NCBI GenBank assembly: GCA_030611815.1
Contig: JAUWPC010000226.1
Location: 1 to 5,692, forward strand
DNA: 5,692 nt
From: Desulfobacteraceae bacterium
GTDB taxonomy: Bacteria > Desulfobacterota > DSM-4660 > Desulfatiglandales > Desulfatiglandaceae
Reading direction: 5' to 3'
The position numbers were made by a program, and so were the translations under genes. Shown piece after piece: positions 1 to 4,802 of this stretch. The notes beneath the pieces are model-generated. The model ran no database searches. It was not told where the DNA came from and saw only the letters and a list, made by a program, of their open reading frames with translations. Position 1 is the first letter of the stretch; each line of letters starts with the position of its first letter.

Positions 1-335
1 TCATTATAAAAGGCCAGCGCCTTTTCTTCTCGTTTCATCGCAAGTCTCAGGGCGTCTGGATAAGACATCCCTTTTTCGTATGTCATATCCACCAGATAGT
101 CGCTGCGCTTAATGTCAGTAATCCATTCAAATTTATAGTCAGACACCACTTTTTCCCCTTTGAGGAATCCTTCTAAAAGGGCCTGGTGTTTCTGCTCCTC
201 TTTTGCAAAGCCCTCAAATGTCTCTTTGGCCCAGGCATATGGCTCGAGCCTGCTGGCTTCCTCATAAAAGTCGACTGCTTCCTTTTCTCTCTCTATGGCA
301 AAACGAATAATCTCTTCAAACGTGTCAAAGCTCAT
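1..335 (-). CDS. Rubrerythrin-like ferritin-fold diiron protein, C-terminus beyond window edge
   Basis: The 111 visible residues begin MSFDTFEEIIRFAIEREKEA and form helices with the ferritin-like spacing of carboxylate ligands. There is a first-helix Glu (E17/E19 in REKEAVDFYEE), an ExxH motif (E47-Q-K-H50), and a third-helix Glu pair (E103/E104 in KREEKALAFY). The fourth helix with the second ExxH lies outside the window, so neither a complete diiron site nor a rubredoxin tail can be judged. Family members are cytoplasmic peroxidases or iron-handling proteins. The ATG at 333-335 is preceded by an AAGGAGG-type site (about 341-349), and the start is 21 nt after the stop of the upstream SufB/D gene, so it is very probably in the same operon. 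It differs clearly from the full rubrerythrin at 4814-5386 and is not a recent duplicate. The family call is firm; the exact function is open. Confidence 0.85.
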   Translation of the reverse strand, partial: MSFDTFEEIIRFAIEREKEAVDFYEEASRLEPYAWAKETFEGFAKEEQKHQALLEGFLKGEKVVSDYKFEWITDIKRSDYLVDMTYEKGMSYPDALRLAMKREEKALAFYN

Positions 336-356
336 GATTTCCTCCTTTTTAGTTGG

Positions 357-1583
357 TCACATTACATCTTTGTCACTCTCTTCTATTACCCTGTCTATTT
401 CTGCCTTCAGTTGAGGAGGCAGGCCAGGGATATCAACGTTTAAAAAACCACGAACAATGGTGGAAGTGGCTTCATCTTCGGTGAGTCCGCGGGACATCAG
501 GTAGGCGATCTCTTCCGGGGCAATCTTACCCACCGCCGCCTCATGGGACATCTCAACACCGTCAACATGCGCCTCTAATTCTGGTATGGCATGGATAAAC
601 CCGCCATTGAGAAGAAGACCCCGACACTCCAAATGGGCCTTAATGTCCGGCACTTCCCCGATCAAATGGCCCCTGGCAATAATATTTCCGCCGTTACTGA
701 TAACGCGGGACACGATTTCAGCCCGGTTGCCAGGGTGTTTAAGAAATATCCTTCCGCCAACATCATATTCGGACCCGGGGCTCCCCACAATGATACTGTA
801 AAACCGGGCCACCGCATCCTTACCGATCAAATGGGTTGTCGGATACATCTGCAAAGAGCGGACCGGTTTCATGCAGATATAGTTGTTTAAAAAAAGACCG
901 CCCTCCTCCACCTGTGCCACTGAACGCGGACGCACCATCATATCCTCTGCCCAATTATGGATCATGGTAAAGGTCAATTTGGCGTTTTTCTTTACATAAA
1001 ATTCTGAGATCCCCACATGGACCCCTCTTTTCAGATGGGGTGATGTGGCGCACCCGGTTATGATATGAAGCTCTGAATCTTCTTCCGCAATGATGATGTT
1101 ATGAACATTCTGCTGTATCCCATCCTTGTCCAAGTAAAGGCAGGCCTGAATAGGATAGATGGATTTGCTCCCCGGAAGGGACCGGATAACATAGCCGTCA
1201 TGCAATCCAAGTTCTGCGGCAGCAGTATACTTGTCCGCATCCACGGCCGCTAATTTCCAGTAATAATCCCGGATCCAGTCATGGTGTTCCAGGGCCTTCC
1301 GGATGGGGATGACTTCAATCCCATCTTGCTGCGAATGACAATGAATCACCTCCGTATCTTTCTGAAAATAGGTGCCGCCCCTTTCCTTCTTGGTTACATC
1401 CAGCCCAGCCATGATAAGCTGCTTCTGCTCTTCTCCCGGCATGGCGCAAAGATCTTCATCAGCCATGTAGGGATGAGACACCGGTGCGTCATCGAATTCG
1501 TGAAGATTAACGTCCGGACCGATCGCGCCCTTCTTCTCTATTGCCTTCTTCGCACGCTCCCTTAATTGATCGTCGATATACAT
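357..1583 (-). CDS. sufB: SufB/SufD-family Fe-S scaffold protein (SmsB-like)
   Basis: This 408-aa protein belongs to the SufB/SufD beta-helix family that, with SufC, assembles Fe-S clusters in the cytoplasm. It is shorter than E. coli SufB (about 495 aa), which fits the minimal SufBC (SMS) type of anaerobes. Family landmarks are ITGCATSP (C178), matching the SufB sulfur-acceptor Cys context, FTMIHNW (205-211), and the C-terminal SufC-binding region with MSHEAAVGKI (345-354) and SRGLTEDEA. By eye, F329 in LNGGFIHA sits where SufB carries its second conserved Cys (C405 in E. coli); H331 and C320 are nearby. I chose the ATG at 1583 because GAGGAG lies 8 nt upstream; a GTG nine bases earlier (1592) would cut into that site. 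The start overlaps the end of sufC by 22 nt, implying translational coupling. No SufS, SufU or SufE gene is in view. Confidence 0.9.
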   Translation of the reverse strand: MYIDDQLRERAKKAIEKKGAIGPDVNLHEFDDAPVSHPYMADEDLCAMPGEEQKQLIMAGLDVTKKERGGTYFQKDTEVIHCHSQQDGIEVIPIRKALEHHDWIRDYYWKLAAVDADKYTAAAELGLHDGYVIRSLPGSKSIYPIQACLYLDKDGIQQNVHNIIIAEEDSELHIITGCATSPHLKRGVHVGISEFYVKKNAKLTFTMIHNWAEDMMVRPRSVAQVEEGGLFLNNYICMKPVRSLQMYPTTHLIGKDAVARFYSIIVGSPGSEYDVGGRIFLKHPGNRAEIVSRVISNGGNIIARGHLIGEVPDIKAHLECRGLLLNGGFIHAIPELEAHVDGVEMSHEAAVGKIAPEEIAYLMSRGLTEDEATSTIVRGFLNVDIPGLPPQLKAEIDRVIEESDKDVM

Positions 1584-2326
1584 CTGACACACTCCTCATA
1601 TCCGGACTCACCCACGCAGTTCAATATTTCATGCGGGTTACTTACACAGCTTAACATGCCATCATAGAGGACCTGACCCTTGTCAGCAGCGACATAGTCC
1701 AAAATAAATCCTGTATGGGTGATGATCAGCCCCATTTTTGTCCTGTCACGTTTTGTCTGGATCTTCGGTTTTGTCTCAGCATCAAGAAAGCCTTTCTGCA
1801 ACAGAGAGGCAATGGTCTTACCCACAAGAGAGATGTTCTCCATGTCAACCCCTGATTCGGGCTCGTCAAAAAGCATCAGATCAGGGTTCTGCGCCAACAA
1901 CTGAAGCAGTTCAGAACGCTTTATTTCACCGCCCGAAAACCCGGCATTCACGTCCCTGTCTAAGAACCCTTCAAAATTGACCTTTTTTGCCAGGGTCTCT
2001 TCATCTACTTCGTCCTTTGCGCACAACTGGACCATCTGCCGGGTCTTCAGACCGTTTATGGTGGGTGGGCGCTGGAAAGACATGCCGATACCCAACTGGG
2101 CCCGTTCGTCTATTGGCAGATCTGTTATATCTTCCCCTTTAAATATGATCTTCCCTGCCGTTATTTTGTATTGAGGGTATCCCATAATTGTCATTAAAAG
2201 GGAGGTCTTCCCGGACCCGTTCGGACCGAATAAGATATGGGTCTCACCTGGATGGATCTCAAGGTCGATATGTTTCAAGATCTCCTTATCGCCGATCTTA
2301 ACCTGCAGGTCCTCTATTTGCAGCAT
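1562..2326 (-). CDS. sufC: SufC-type Fe-S assembly ABC ATPase (SmsC-like)
   Basis: This soluble 254-aa ABC ATPase drives conformational change of the SufB/D scaffold during cluster assembly. All nucleotide-binding motifs are present: Walker A GPNGSGKTS (34-42), Q-loop Q85 in SFQRPP, signature SGGEIKR (131-137), Walker B LMLFDEP (150-156), D-loop SGVD (158-161) and switch His H204 in IITHTG. FSGGEIKRSELLQLL and DEPESGVD are SufC-like rather than transporter-like, and no permease is nearby. Two features differ from E. coli SufC (248 aa): a basic stretch of about 15-20 residues between the D-loop and H-switch (about 178-197), and a Cys-bearing tail with C227, C237 and C246-x-x-C249. The ATG is preceded by AGGAGAGG, which abuts the TAA of the upstream SOR-like gene (11-nt gap). 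The 3' end overlaps the scaffold gene by 22 nt. Confidence 0.95.
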   Translation of the reverse strand: MLQIEDLQVKIGDKEILKHIDLEIHPGETHILFGPNGSGKTSLLMTIMGYPQYKITAGKIIFKGEDITDLPIDERAQLGIGMSFQRPPTINGLKTRQMVQLCAKDEVDEETLAKKVNFEGFLDRDVNAGFSGGEIKRSELLQLLAQNPDLMLFDEPESGVDMENISLVGKTIASLLQKGFLDAETKPKIQTKRDRTKMGLIITHTGFILDYVAADKGQVLYDGMLSCVSNPHEILNCVGESGYEECVRCISTIN

Positions 2327-2337
2327 CTTTCCTCTCC

Positions 2338-2751
2338 TTATTTAACCATGAATCCCGTCACCCAGAAATCATGGAGATTGCAAAAACTGGTGGCATAAAA
2401 CTTGGATCCATGGTTGGACGGGAGTTCATAGGTAGAAACCGCCTTTTTATCAGAAGGGTAGAAGGTCTTCGATCCGAGGACCTCGCCATCTGCCGATACT
2501 AAGGTGTGGCGGACAATATAGTGTTTCTCGGACATGGGGTGTTTGGTGGTGAGGGTCACTTTTTTCCCCTCCACCTTCACCTCAGGGGCATGCGACCCTA
2601 CCTGCTTGGCCCACTTACCTGGGTTATCCTTTGTGTATACAACACCTGAAGGGAAGTCTCCTGATGAAGCAAAGGCGGTTGCGGACTTGGCTACAACCAT
2701 CCCAGCGGCCAGGAAAATCGACTTTTTCAAGAAATCTCTCCTGTCATCCAT
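2338..2751 (-). CDS. Tat-exported class II superoxide-reductase-like protein
   Basis: This 137-aa protein starts with a twin-arginine signal (R4-R5-D-F-L-K), a hydrophobic segment (about 11-27) and a plausible cleavage site after AFA (A28). The mature domain has the five ligands of the square-pyramidal Fe(His)4(Cys) centre of neelaredoxin-type superoxide reductases: H54, H71 and H77 (KHPMSEKHYIVRH), C124 and H127 (SFCNLH). It has no N-terminal desulforedoxin domain. Residues before the first His are VGSH rather than the EKH of canonical enzymes, so the usual Glu and Lys near the active site are missing; this may alter activity. It should act folded in the periplasm or at the outer membrane face, reducing superoxide or binding metal. 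AAGGGAGAG precedes the ATG. It lies between rubredoxin (19-nt gap) and sufC (11-nt gap), an odd pairing of an exported with a cytosolic function. Confidence 0.88.
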   Translation of the reverse strand: MDDRRDFLKKSIFLAAGMVVAKSATAFASSGDFPSGVVYTKDNPGKWAKQVGSHAPEVKVEGKKVTLTTKHPMSEKHYIVRHTLVSADGEVLGSKTFYPSDKKAVSTYELPSNHGSKFYATSFCNLHDFWVTGFMVK

Positions 2752-2770
2752 GATAACTCTCCCTTAGGGC

Positions 2771-2932
2771 TTACTCCTCCTTTTCAAACAGGGATTTCTC
2801 CGCCCCGCAAACCGGACAGGTCCAGTCATCTGGAAGATCATCAAATGAGGTCCCCGCCTCTATGCCGTTATCCGGGTCTCCATCCTCAGGGTCATAAACA
2901 TAACCGCATACCGAACATACATACTTATCCAT
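2771..2932 (-). CDS. rub: Rubredoxin (canonical)
   Basis: This 53-aa protein is a textbook rubredoxin: C6-x-x-C9-G-Y and C39-P-V-C42-G-A bind one Fe(Cys)4, with the family-typical Y4, Y11, Y13, DLPDDW (32-37) and F49 around the core. It is a cytoplasmic one-electron carrier that typically serves superoxide reductase, rubrerythrin or flavodiiron oxidases, all relevant to its neighbours here. The same frame is open to an ATG at 2974, but the extra residues do not resemble rubredoxin. A strong AGGAGGAG site sits just before the ATG at 2930-2932, so the shorter start is chosen. It is the first gene after a 180-bp repeat-bearing gap and probably heads a transcription unit with the SOR-like gene, sufC and the scaffold gene. 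Confidence 0.96.
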   Translation of the reverse strand: MDKYVCSVCGYVYDPEDGDPDNGIEAGTSFDDLPDDWTCPVCGAEKSLFEKEE

Positions 2933-2954
2933 AATTTTCTCCTCCTTAGCACCT

Positions 2955-2974
2955 AAATTCCAAAATCCCATCAT
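2955..2974 (-). repeat. Leader repeat copy 1 (ATGATGGGATTTTG type)
   Basis: These 20 bases match 4638-4657 at 19 of 20 positions. On the minus strand each copy starts ATGATGGGATTTTG and lies 20-30 nt upstream of a start codon, here that of rubredoxin. It may be a shared 5'-leader or promoter-proximal element, or a dispersed genomic repeat. Confidence 0.7.
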
Positions 2975-3061
2975 GTTCTCATGATTTACGCCATAGCCAG
3001 ATTGAATATTTAAGGAATTCTATCGATTTTAATATAAAAGACAGAGCGAAGCGATACCGCA

Positions 3062-3096
3062 AATAGTCAATATTCAATAGTCAATAGTCAATTTGG
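3062..3096. repeat. 7-bp tandem repeat, AATAGTC units
   Basis: The units read AATAGTC, AATATTC, AATAGTC, AATAGTC and a decayed AATTTGG, giving four good copies plus one partial. The array is directly followed on the plus strand by GTTCCGGTTTATC, as is the 8-bp array at 4757-4788. It is far too short and uniform to be CRISPR. Confidence 0.85.
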
Positions 3097-3119
3097 TTCC
3101 GGTTTATCCGGGTTAGGTT
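3096..3119. repeat. GTTCCGGTTTATC element, copy 1
   Basis: The first 13 bases (3096-3108) are identical to 4790-4802. The continuation GGGTTAGGTT resembles AGTTAGGTT in the degenerate copy at 4724-4742. The TAA stop of the 61-aa Cys-rich gene (3113-3115 on the minus strand) lies inside the element. Confidence 0.7.
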
Positions 3120-3298
3120 CCAGCATCCAGGGTACACTGGGTAAAATCGATCTCTTTACCACACCCTGAACAGGTGTGTGCCTTATCAAACTCATCTGAA
3201 AAAATCTCTTTCTCTTTCCCGCAATTGGGACATTTACACGCAAAGACCTTCAGGTCTTTAAACTGTTCCCATCCTGGGCAATGTTGGGGTGTAGTCAT
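3113..3298 (-). CDS. Small Cys-rich zinc-ribbon protein (61 aa), function unknown
   Basis: The protein starts MTTPQHCPGWEQFKDLKVF and has seven cysteines: C7, C21-x-C23-x-x-C26-G, C43-x-x-C46-G and C55. The two CxxCG knuckles suggest one zinc or iron ribbon; C7, C21 and C55 could add further ligands. I recognise the general pattern from short hypothetical proteins of anaerobic Desulfobacterota but know no function. The frame is open to an ATG at 3337 that directly follows the flavodoxin stop, but AAAGGAG lies before the ATG at 3298 and similarity of composition begins there, so the shorter start is used. It follows flavodoxin by 39 nt. No signal peptide is visible. A metal-binding or redox role is inferred only from the Cys pattern and context. 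Confidence 0.8.
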   Translation of the reverse strand: MTTPQHCPGWEQFKDLKVFACKCPNCGKEKEIFSDEFDKAHTCSGCGKEIDFTQCTLDAGT

Positions 3299-3322
3299 GA
3301 TTGTTCTCCTTTCGCCAGACTG

Positions 3323-3344
3323 GCATTTAAGATGCATTTAAGAT
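3323..3344. repeat. Perfect 11-bp tandem duplication over the flavodoxin stop
   Basis: GCATTTAAGAT occurs twice back to back (3323-3333 and 3334-3344). The second copy contains the TAA stop of the flavodoxin gene (3338-3340, minus strand), and the first copy repeats the same TAAATG string just downstream. This looks like a slippage duplication at the gene end and leaves the protein intact. Confidence 0.9.
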
Positions 3345-3778
3345 TTACTCAGCTTCTTGCCTATTTCGCGACCATAATCCTGGGCCATCTGTCTACCGCC
3401 GCCTAATGATGCGGATTTGAGCCGCAATGACCCACCAACCATATCCATTTTAAGAATATTCTTCATTGTGTCAAAGATACGTCCCGGAGCCTCGCCGCTC
3501 CAACCAAAAGCGCCGAAAGAACCGCCCACCTTTCCCTCCAGACCGGTCTTCTCGGCTAAGAAAAGCATGGTTTTCATCCCCTGCATCATCTCCCCATGAT
3601 AGGTCGCAGAGCCAAAGACGTACGCGTCATAGCCCTCCAAACCCTCGACCTTCTTCACCCCGGTGACATTTACGACCGTTGCTTCTGATCCGCCAATGCG
3701 GATGCCTTCCGCGATCAGGTCAGCAATTTTTTGTGTTGCACCGGTCCTTGAAGCGTAGACAAGCAATGCCTTTGCCAT
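3338..3778 (-). CDS. Short-chain flavodoxin domain protein
   Basis: At 146 aa this has the length of a short-chain flavodoxin. It shows the FMN phosphate loop S10-R-T-G-A-T15, the FGSATYHGE loop (55-63) with Y60 as a likely flavin-stacking residue, and GSFGAFGWSGEAPGRI (86-101) with W93. The FGSATYHG and FGWSGEA segments resemble the flavodoxin domain of flavodiiron proteins (FprA/ROO) more than classical electron-transfer flavodoxins, but no metallo-beta-lactamase-like diiron domain is attached and none is encoded next door in the window. It is cytoplasmic and would carry one or two electrons on FMN, perhaps to the neighbouring rubredoxin, desulfoferrodoxin or miniproteins; partners are inferred. 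AGGAGG precedes the ATG, and the start is 10 nt after the stop of the 60-aa zinc-ribbon gene, so the two are co-transcribed. Confidence 0.92.
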   Translation of the reverse strand: MAKALLVYASRTGATQKIADLIAEGIRIGGSEATVVNVTGVKKVEGLEGYDAYVFGSATYHGEMMQGMKTMLFLAEKTGLEGKVGGSFGAFGWSGEAPGRIFDTMKNILKMDMVGGSLRLKSASLGGGRQMAQDYGREIGKKLSKS

Positions 3779-3788
3779 TGGTAACCTC

Positions 3789-3971
3789 CTATTCGCCCTT
3801 ATCCTCTTCTATGGTTCCTCGATGTTTGGTTCCACAGAGGGGACAAAGGATGTCTATTTCTTTTTCGTCTCCGATGAACTTTTCCCTCAACTTCTCAGGG
3901 CCCAGAAAGCTTACATCCCCGCACGCGCACTGGGGGCATTCGGCCTTTACATTATATTTCTTTTTTGACAT
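3789..3971 (-). CDS. Small zinc-ribbon protein (60 aa), function unknown
   Basis: This 60-residue protein starts MSKKKYNVKAECPQCACGDV. It has C12-P-Q-C15-A-C17 and, about 26 residues later, C43-P-L-C46-G, a typical treble-clef or zinc-ribbon spacing with one additional Cys. Between the knuckles is a charged segment (about 24-40). The ends are strongly charged, with a basic start and acidic tail (EEDKGE). GGAGG lies just before the ATG; the gene starts 20 nt after the stop of the 50-aa gene and ends 10 nt before flavodoxin. I do not recognise a named family. A metal-binding role is supported by the Cys pattern; a link to the SOR and flavodoxin system is only by position. Confidence 0.85.
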   Translation of the reverse strand: MSKKKYNVKAECPQCACGDVSFLGPEKLREKFIGDEKEIDILCPLCGTKHRGTIEEDKGE

Positions 3972-3991
3972 GATTAACCTCCATCATTGAA

Positions 3992-4144
3992 TCAAAGTCT
4001 CGGATCCTGTCCTGTCTGGCCACAATCCGGGATGTAGCAGGCTACATCGACAAATTCACATTTTTTCTTACAGGAGGGACATTCCTCTGGCGGCGTATCC
4101 GCCTTAAGGGCAAAGCCGCACTCCTTGCATTTCCACTCTCCCAT
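3992..4144 (-). CDS. Rubredoxin-like Cys-rich miniprotein (50 aa)
   Basis: This short gene encodes 50 residues starting MGEWKCKECGFALKADTPPE and ending in TGA at 3992-3994. It has C6-x-x-C9-G and C22-P-S-C25, matching the iron knuckles of the truncated rubredoxin-like domain found at rubrerythrin C-termini, with a short 12-residue spacer. It adds C29, C36 and C41 in KKCEFVDVACYIPDCG. The tail CYIPDC...DPRL resembles short rubredoxin-like hypothetical proteins known from sulfate reducers and other anaerobes (recalled, not searched). AAGGAG precedes the ATG at 4144 with normal spacing. It lies between the hairpin after desulfoferrodoxin and the 60-aa zinc-ribbon gene (20-nt gap). It probably binds Fe or Zn, and an electron-carrier role to the adjacent superoxide reductase is plausible but unproven. 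Confidence 0.85.
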   Translation of the reverse strand: MGEWKCKECGFALKADTPPEECPSCKKKCEFVDVACYIPDCGQTGQDPRL

Positions 4145-4181
4145 AGTCTAATCTCCTTTCTATTTTATCACCCATCCTTAA

Positions 4182-4214
4182 CGGCCAGCAGGGGGAGTAA
4201 ATACCCGCTGGCCG
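4182..4214 (-). terminator. Intercistronic hairpin downstream of desulfoferrodoxin (possible partial terminator)
   Basis: CGGCCAGC (4182-4189) pairs with GCTGGCCG (4207-4214), and GGG (4191-4193) pairs with CCC (4204-4206) across one bulged A, leaving a loop of about 10 nt. It starts about 20 nt after the desulfoferrodoxin stop. No U-run follows on the minus strand (only TTAAGG), so it may not terminate efficiently. It could instead stabilise the upstream mRNA end or cause partial read-through into the 50-aa gene. Confidence 0.55.
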
Positions 4215-4234
4215 AGTTCTCGATCTCAGTTATT

Positions 4235-4609
4235 TTAGCCTTTCCACAGACCGTGAAGGGTACAGTACTCTCGGGCCGTGACCTGATCGGCCTGGATGTT
4301 GAAAGTAGCTTCAGGCGCTTCACCAGGATTCAGGAACTGGCGGTACGCCTTTCCGTCGGCGATGATCTCCACCCACTGGATGTAATGCTTTTCCTCCATG
4401 GGATGGGCAACAGCCCCCACCTTCACCTTGAAGCCGTCTGCGGTCTTTTCCACTACCGGGACATGTTTCTCTTTAGCCGCATCCACGGTGTTTTCTTTCT
4501 GCAAAACCATCGGTTTCCCGCAGCATACCAGTTCACCTTTGGCTCCGAACAACACCTCAACAATGTTGCCACACACTTCACACTTATAAACTTCCAGTCT
4601 TTCTGCCAT
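4235..4609 (-). CDS. dfx: Desulfoferrodoxin (two-iron superoxide reductase)
   Basis: This 124-aa cytoplasmic enzyme reduces superoxide to hydrogen peroxide without making oxygen. The N-terminal desulforedoxin-like domain has C10-x-x-C13 and adjacent C29-C30 for the Fe(Cys)4 centre I. The catalytic domain has H49, H69, H75, C116 and H119 for centre II, plus E47 and K48 in EKHVPVVE, the residues next to the active site. These numbers match those I recall for the Desulfovibrio enzyme, so the protein appears complete and active. A GGAGG site precedes the ATG. It is the first gene after a 204-bp gap and is followed by a hairpin, so its transcript level may be set apart from the genes after it. The peroxide it makes could be handled by the rubrerythrin just upstream. 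Confidence 0.97.
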   Translation of the reverse strand: MAERLEVYKCEVCGNIVEVLFGAKGELVCCGKPMVLQKENTVDAAKEKHVPVVEKTADGFKVKVGAVAHPMEEKHYIQWVEIIADGKAYRQFLNPGEAPEATFNIQADQVTAREYCTLHGLWKG

Positions 4610-4637
4610 TTTTTACCCTCCTTTATGTTATCCCCCA

Positions 4638-4657
4638 AAATTTCAAAATCCCATCAT
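4638..4657 (-). repeat. Leader repeat copy 2 (ATGATGGGATTTTG type)
   Basis: This matches 2955-2974 at 19 of 20 positions. It lies 28 nt upstream of the dfx start codon, almost the same position as copy 1 relative to rubredoxin. The two flanking genes are unrelated in sequence beyond it, so the similarity is not from gene duplication. Confidence 0.7.
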
Positions 4658-4685
4658 ATTTGCCTAAGATTTTGGTTCCCCGCAG

Positions 4686-4718
4686 CAGTTTCACTGAAAA
4701 CGGGATCTCAGTTTCACT
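4686..4718. repeat. 10-bp direct repeat CAGTTTCACT upstream of dfx
   Basis: CAGTTTCACT occurs at 4686-4695 and again at 4709-4718, 23 bp start to start, about two helical turns. The first copy also sits in an imperfect palindrome GTTTCACTGAAAAC (4688-4701). The spacing and place, about 75-110 bp before the dfx start, would suit a regulator-binding site; no known consensus is matched with confidence. Confidence 0.5.
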
Positions 4719-4723
4719 TCTAT

Positions 4724-4742
4724 CGGCTTATCCAGTTAGGTT
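4724..4742. repeat. Degenerate copy of the GGTTTATCC element
   Basis: CGGCTTATCCAGTTAGGTT aligns with the element at 3100-3119 with a few changes and one base missing. It is the third member of the family in the window. Confidence 0.5.
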
Positions 4743-4756
4743 GAGGACATTGTTTT

Positions 4757-4788
4757 CAATTCCTTAATTCCTCAATTCCTAAATTCGC
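4757..4788. repeat. 8-bp tandem repeat, NAATTCCT units
   Basis: The units read CAATTCCT, TAATTCCT, CAATTCCT and a decayed AAATTCGC. As at 3062-3096, the array is followed within a few bases on the plus strand by GTTCCGGTTTATC, although the repeat unit and period differ. Confidence 0.8.
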
Positions 4789-4789
4789 A

Positions 4790-4802
4790 GTTCCGGTTTA
4801 TC
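4790..4802. repeat. GTTCCGGTTTATC element, copy 2
   Basis: These 13 bases are identical to 3096-3108. Read on the minus strand, the element lies 11 nt after the rubrerythrin stop, as GATAAACCGGAAC. It resembles short GGATAAAC-type dispersed repeats seen at gene ends in many environmental genomes (recalled, not searched). Confidence 0.7.

Larger units (their letters stand above)
2933..3112 (-). promoter_or_regulatory. 180-bp intergenic gap with repeats; candidate promoter region for rubredoxin-sufCB unit
   Basis: No gene is seen here. In minus-strand order the gap holds a GGATAAACCGG element overlapping the stop of the upstream 61-aa gene, a 7-bp tandem repeat, an AT-rich stretch (about 3001-3041, with TATATT-like hexamers but no convincing -35 partner), and an ATGATGGGATTTTG-type repeat just before the ribosome binding site. 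A promoter here is inferred from the gap length after otherwise tightly packed genes, not from a clear consensus. Confidence 0.35.

Noticed and set aside
186..443. 85-aa open frame on the plus strand at the left edge
   Set aside because: It overlaps two well-supported minus-strand genes and their intergenic ribosome binding site; its hydrophobic look comes from the reverse complement of acidic, helical codons.
2933..2974. N-terminal extension of rubredoxin (start at 2974)
   Set aside because: The added 14 residues are encoded by the leader repeat and the Shine-Dalgarno itself, and are unlike any rubredoxin N-terminus.
3042..3060. Possible hairpin in AGAGCGAAGCGATACCGC
   Set aside because: No stem longer than three pairs can be formed when checked by hand.
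3062..3096. CRISPR-like array
   Set aside because: Units are 7 bp with no spacers between them, so this is a simple tandem repeat; the same holds for the 8-bp array at 4757-4788.
2933..3112. Sigma-70 or sigma-54 promoter calls in the gap
   Set aside because: TTGACT and TATATT-like hexamers occur but not at proper spacing, and no GG/GC pair with sigma-54 spacing was found, so no precise promoter is annotated.
3299..3337. Longer start for the 61-aa Cys-rich gene, directly after the flavodoxin stop
   Set aside because: The ATG abuts the stop through the 11-bp duplication but has no ribosome binding site, while the ATG at 3298 has AAAGGAG.
4253..4744. 163-aa open frame on the plus strand opposite desulfoferrodoxin
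   Set aside because: It is antisense to a clear dfx gene with all ligands conserved, has no recognisable domain and runs into the repeat-rich gap.
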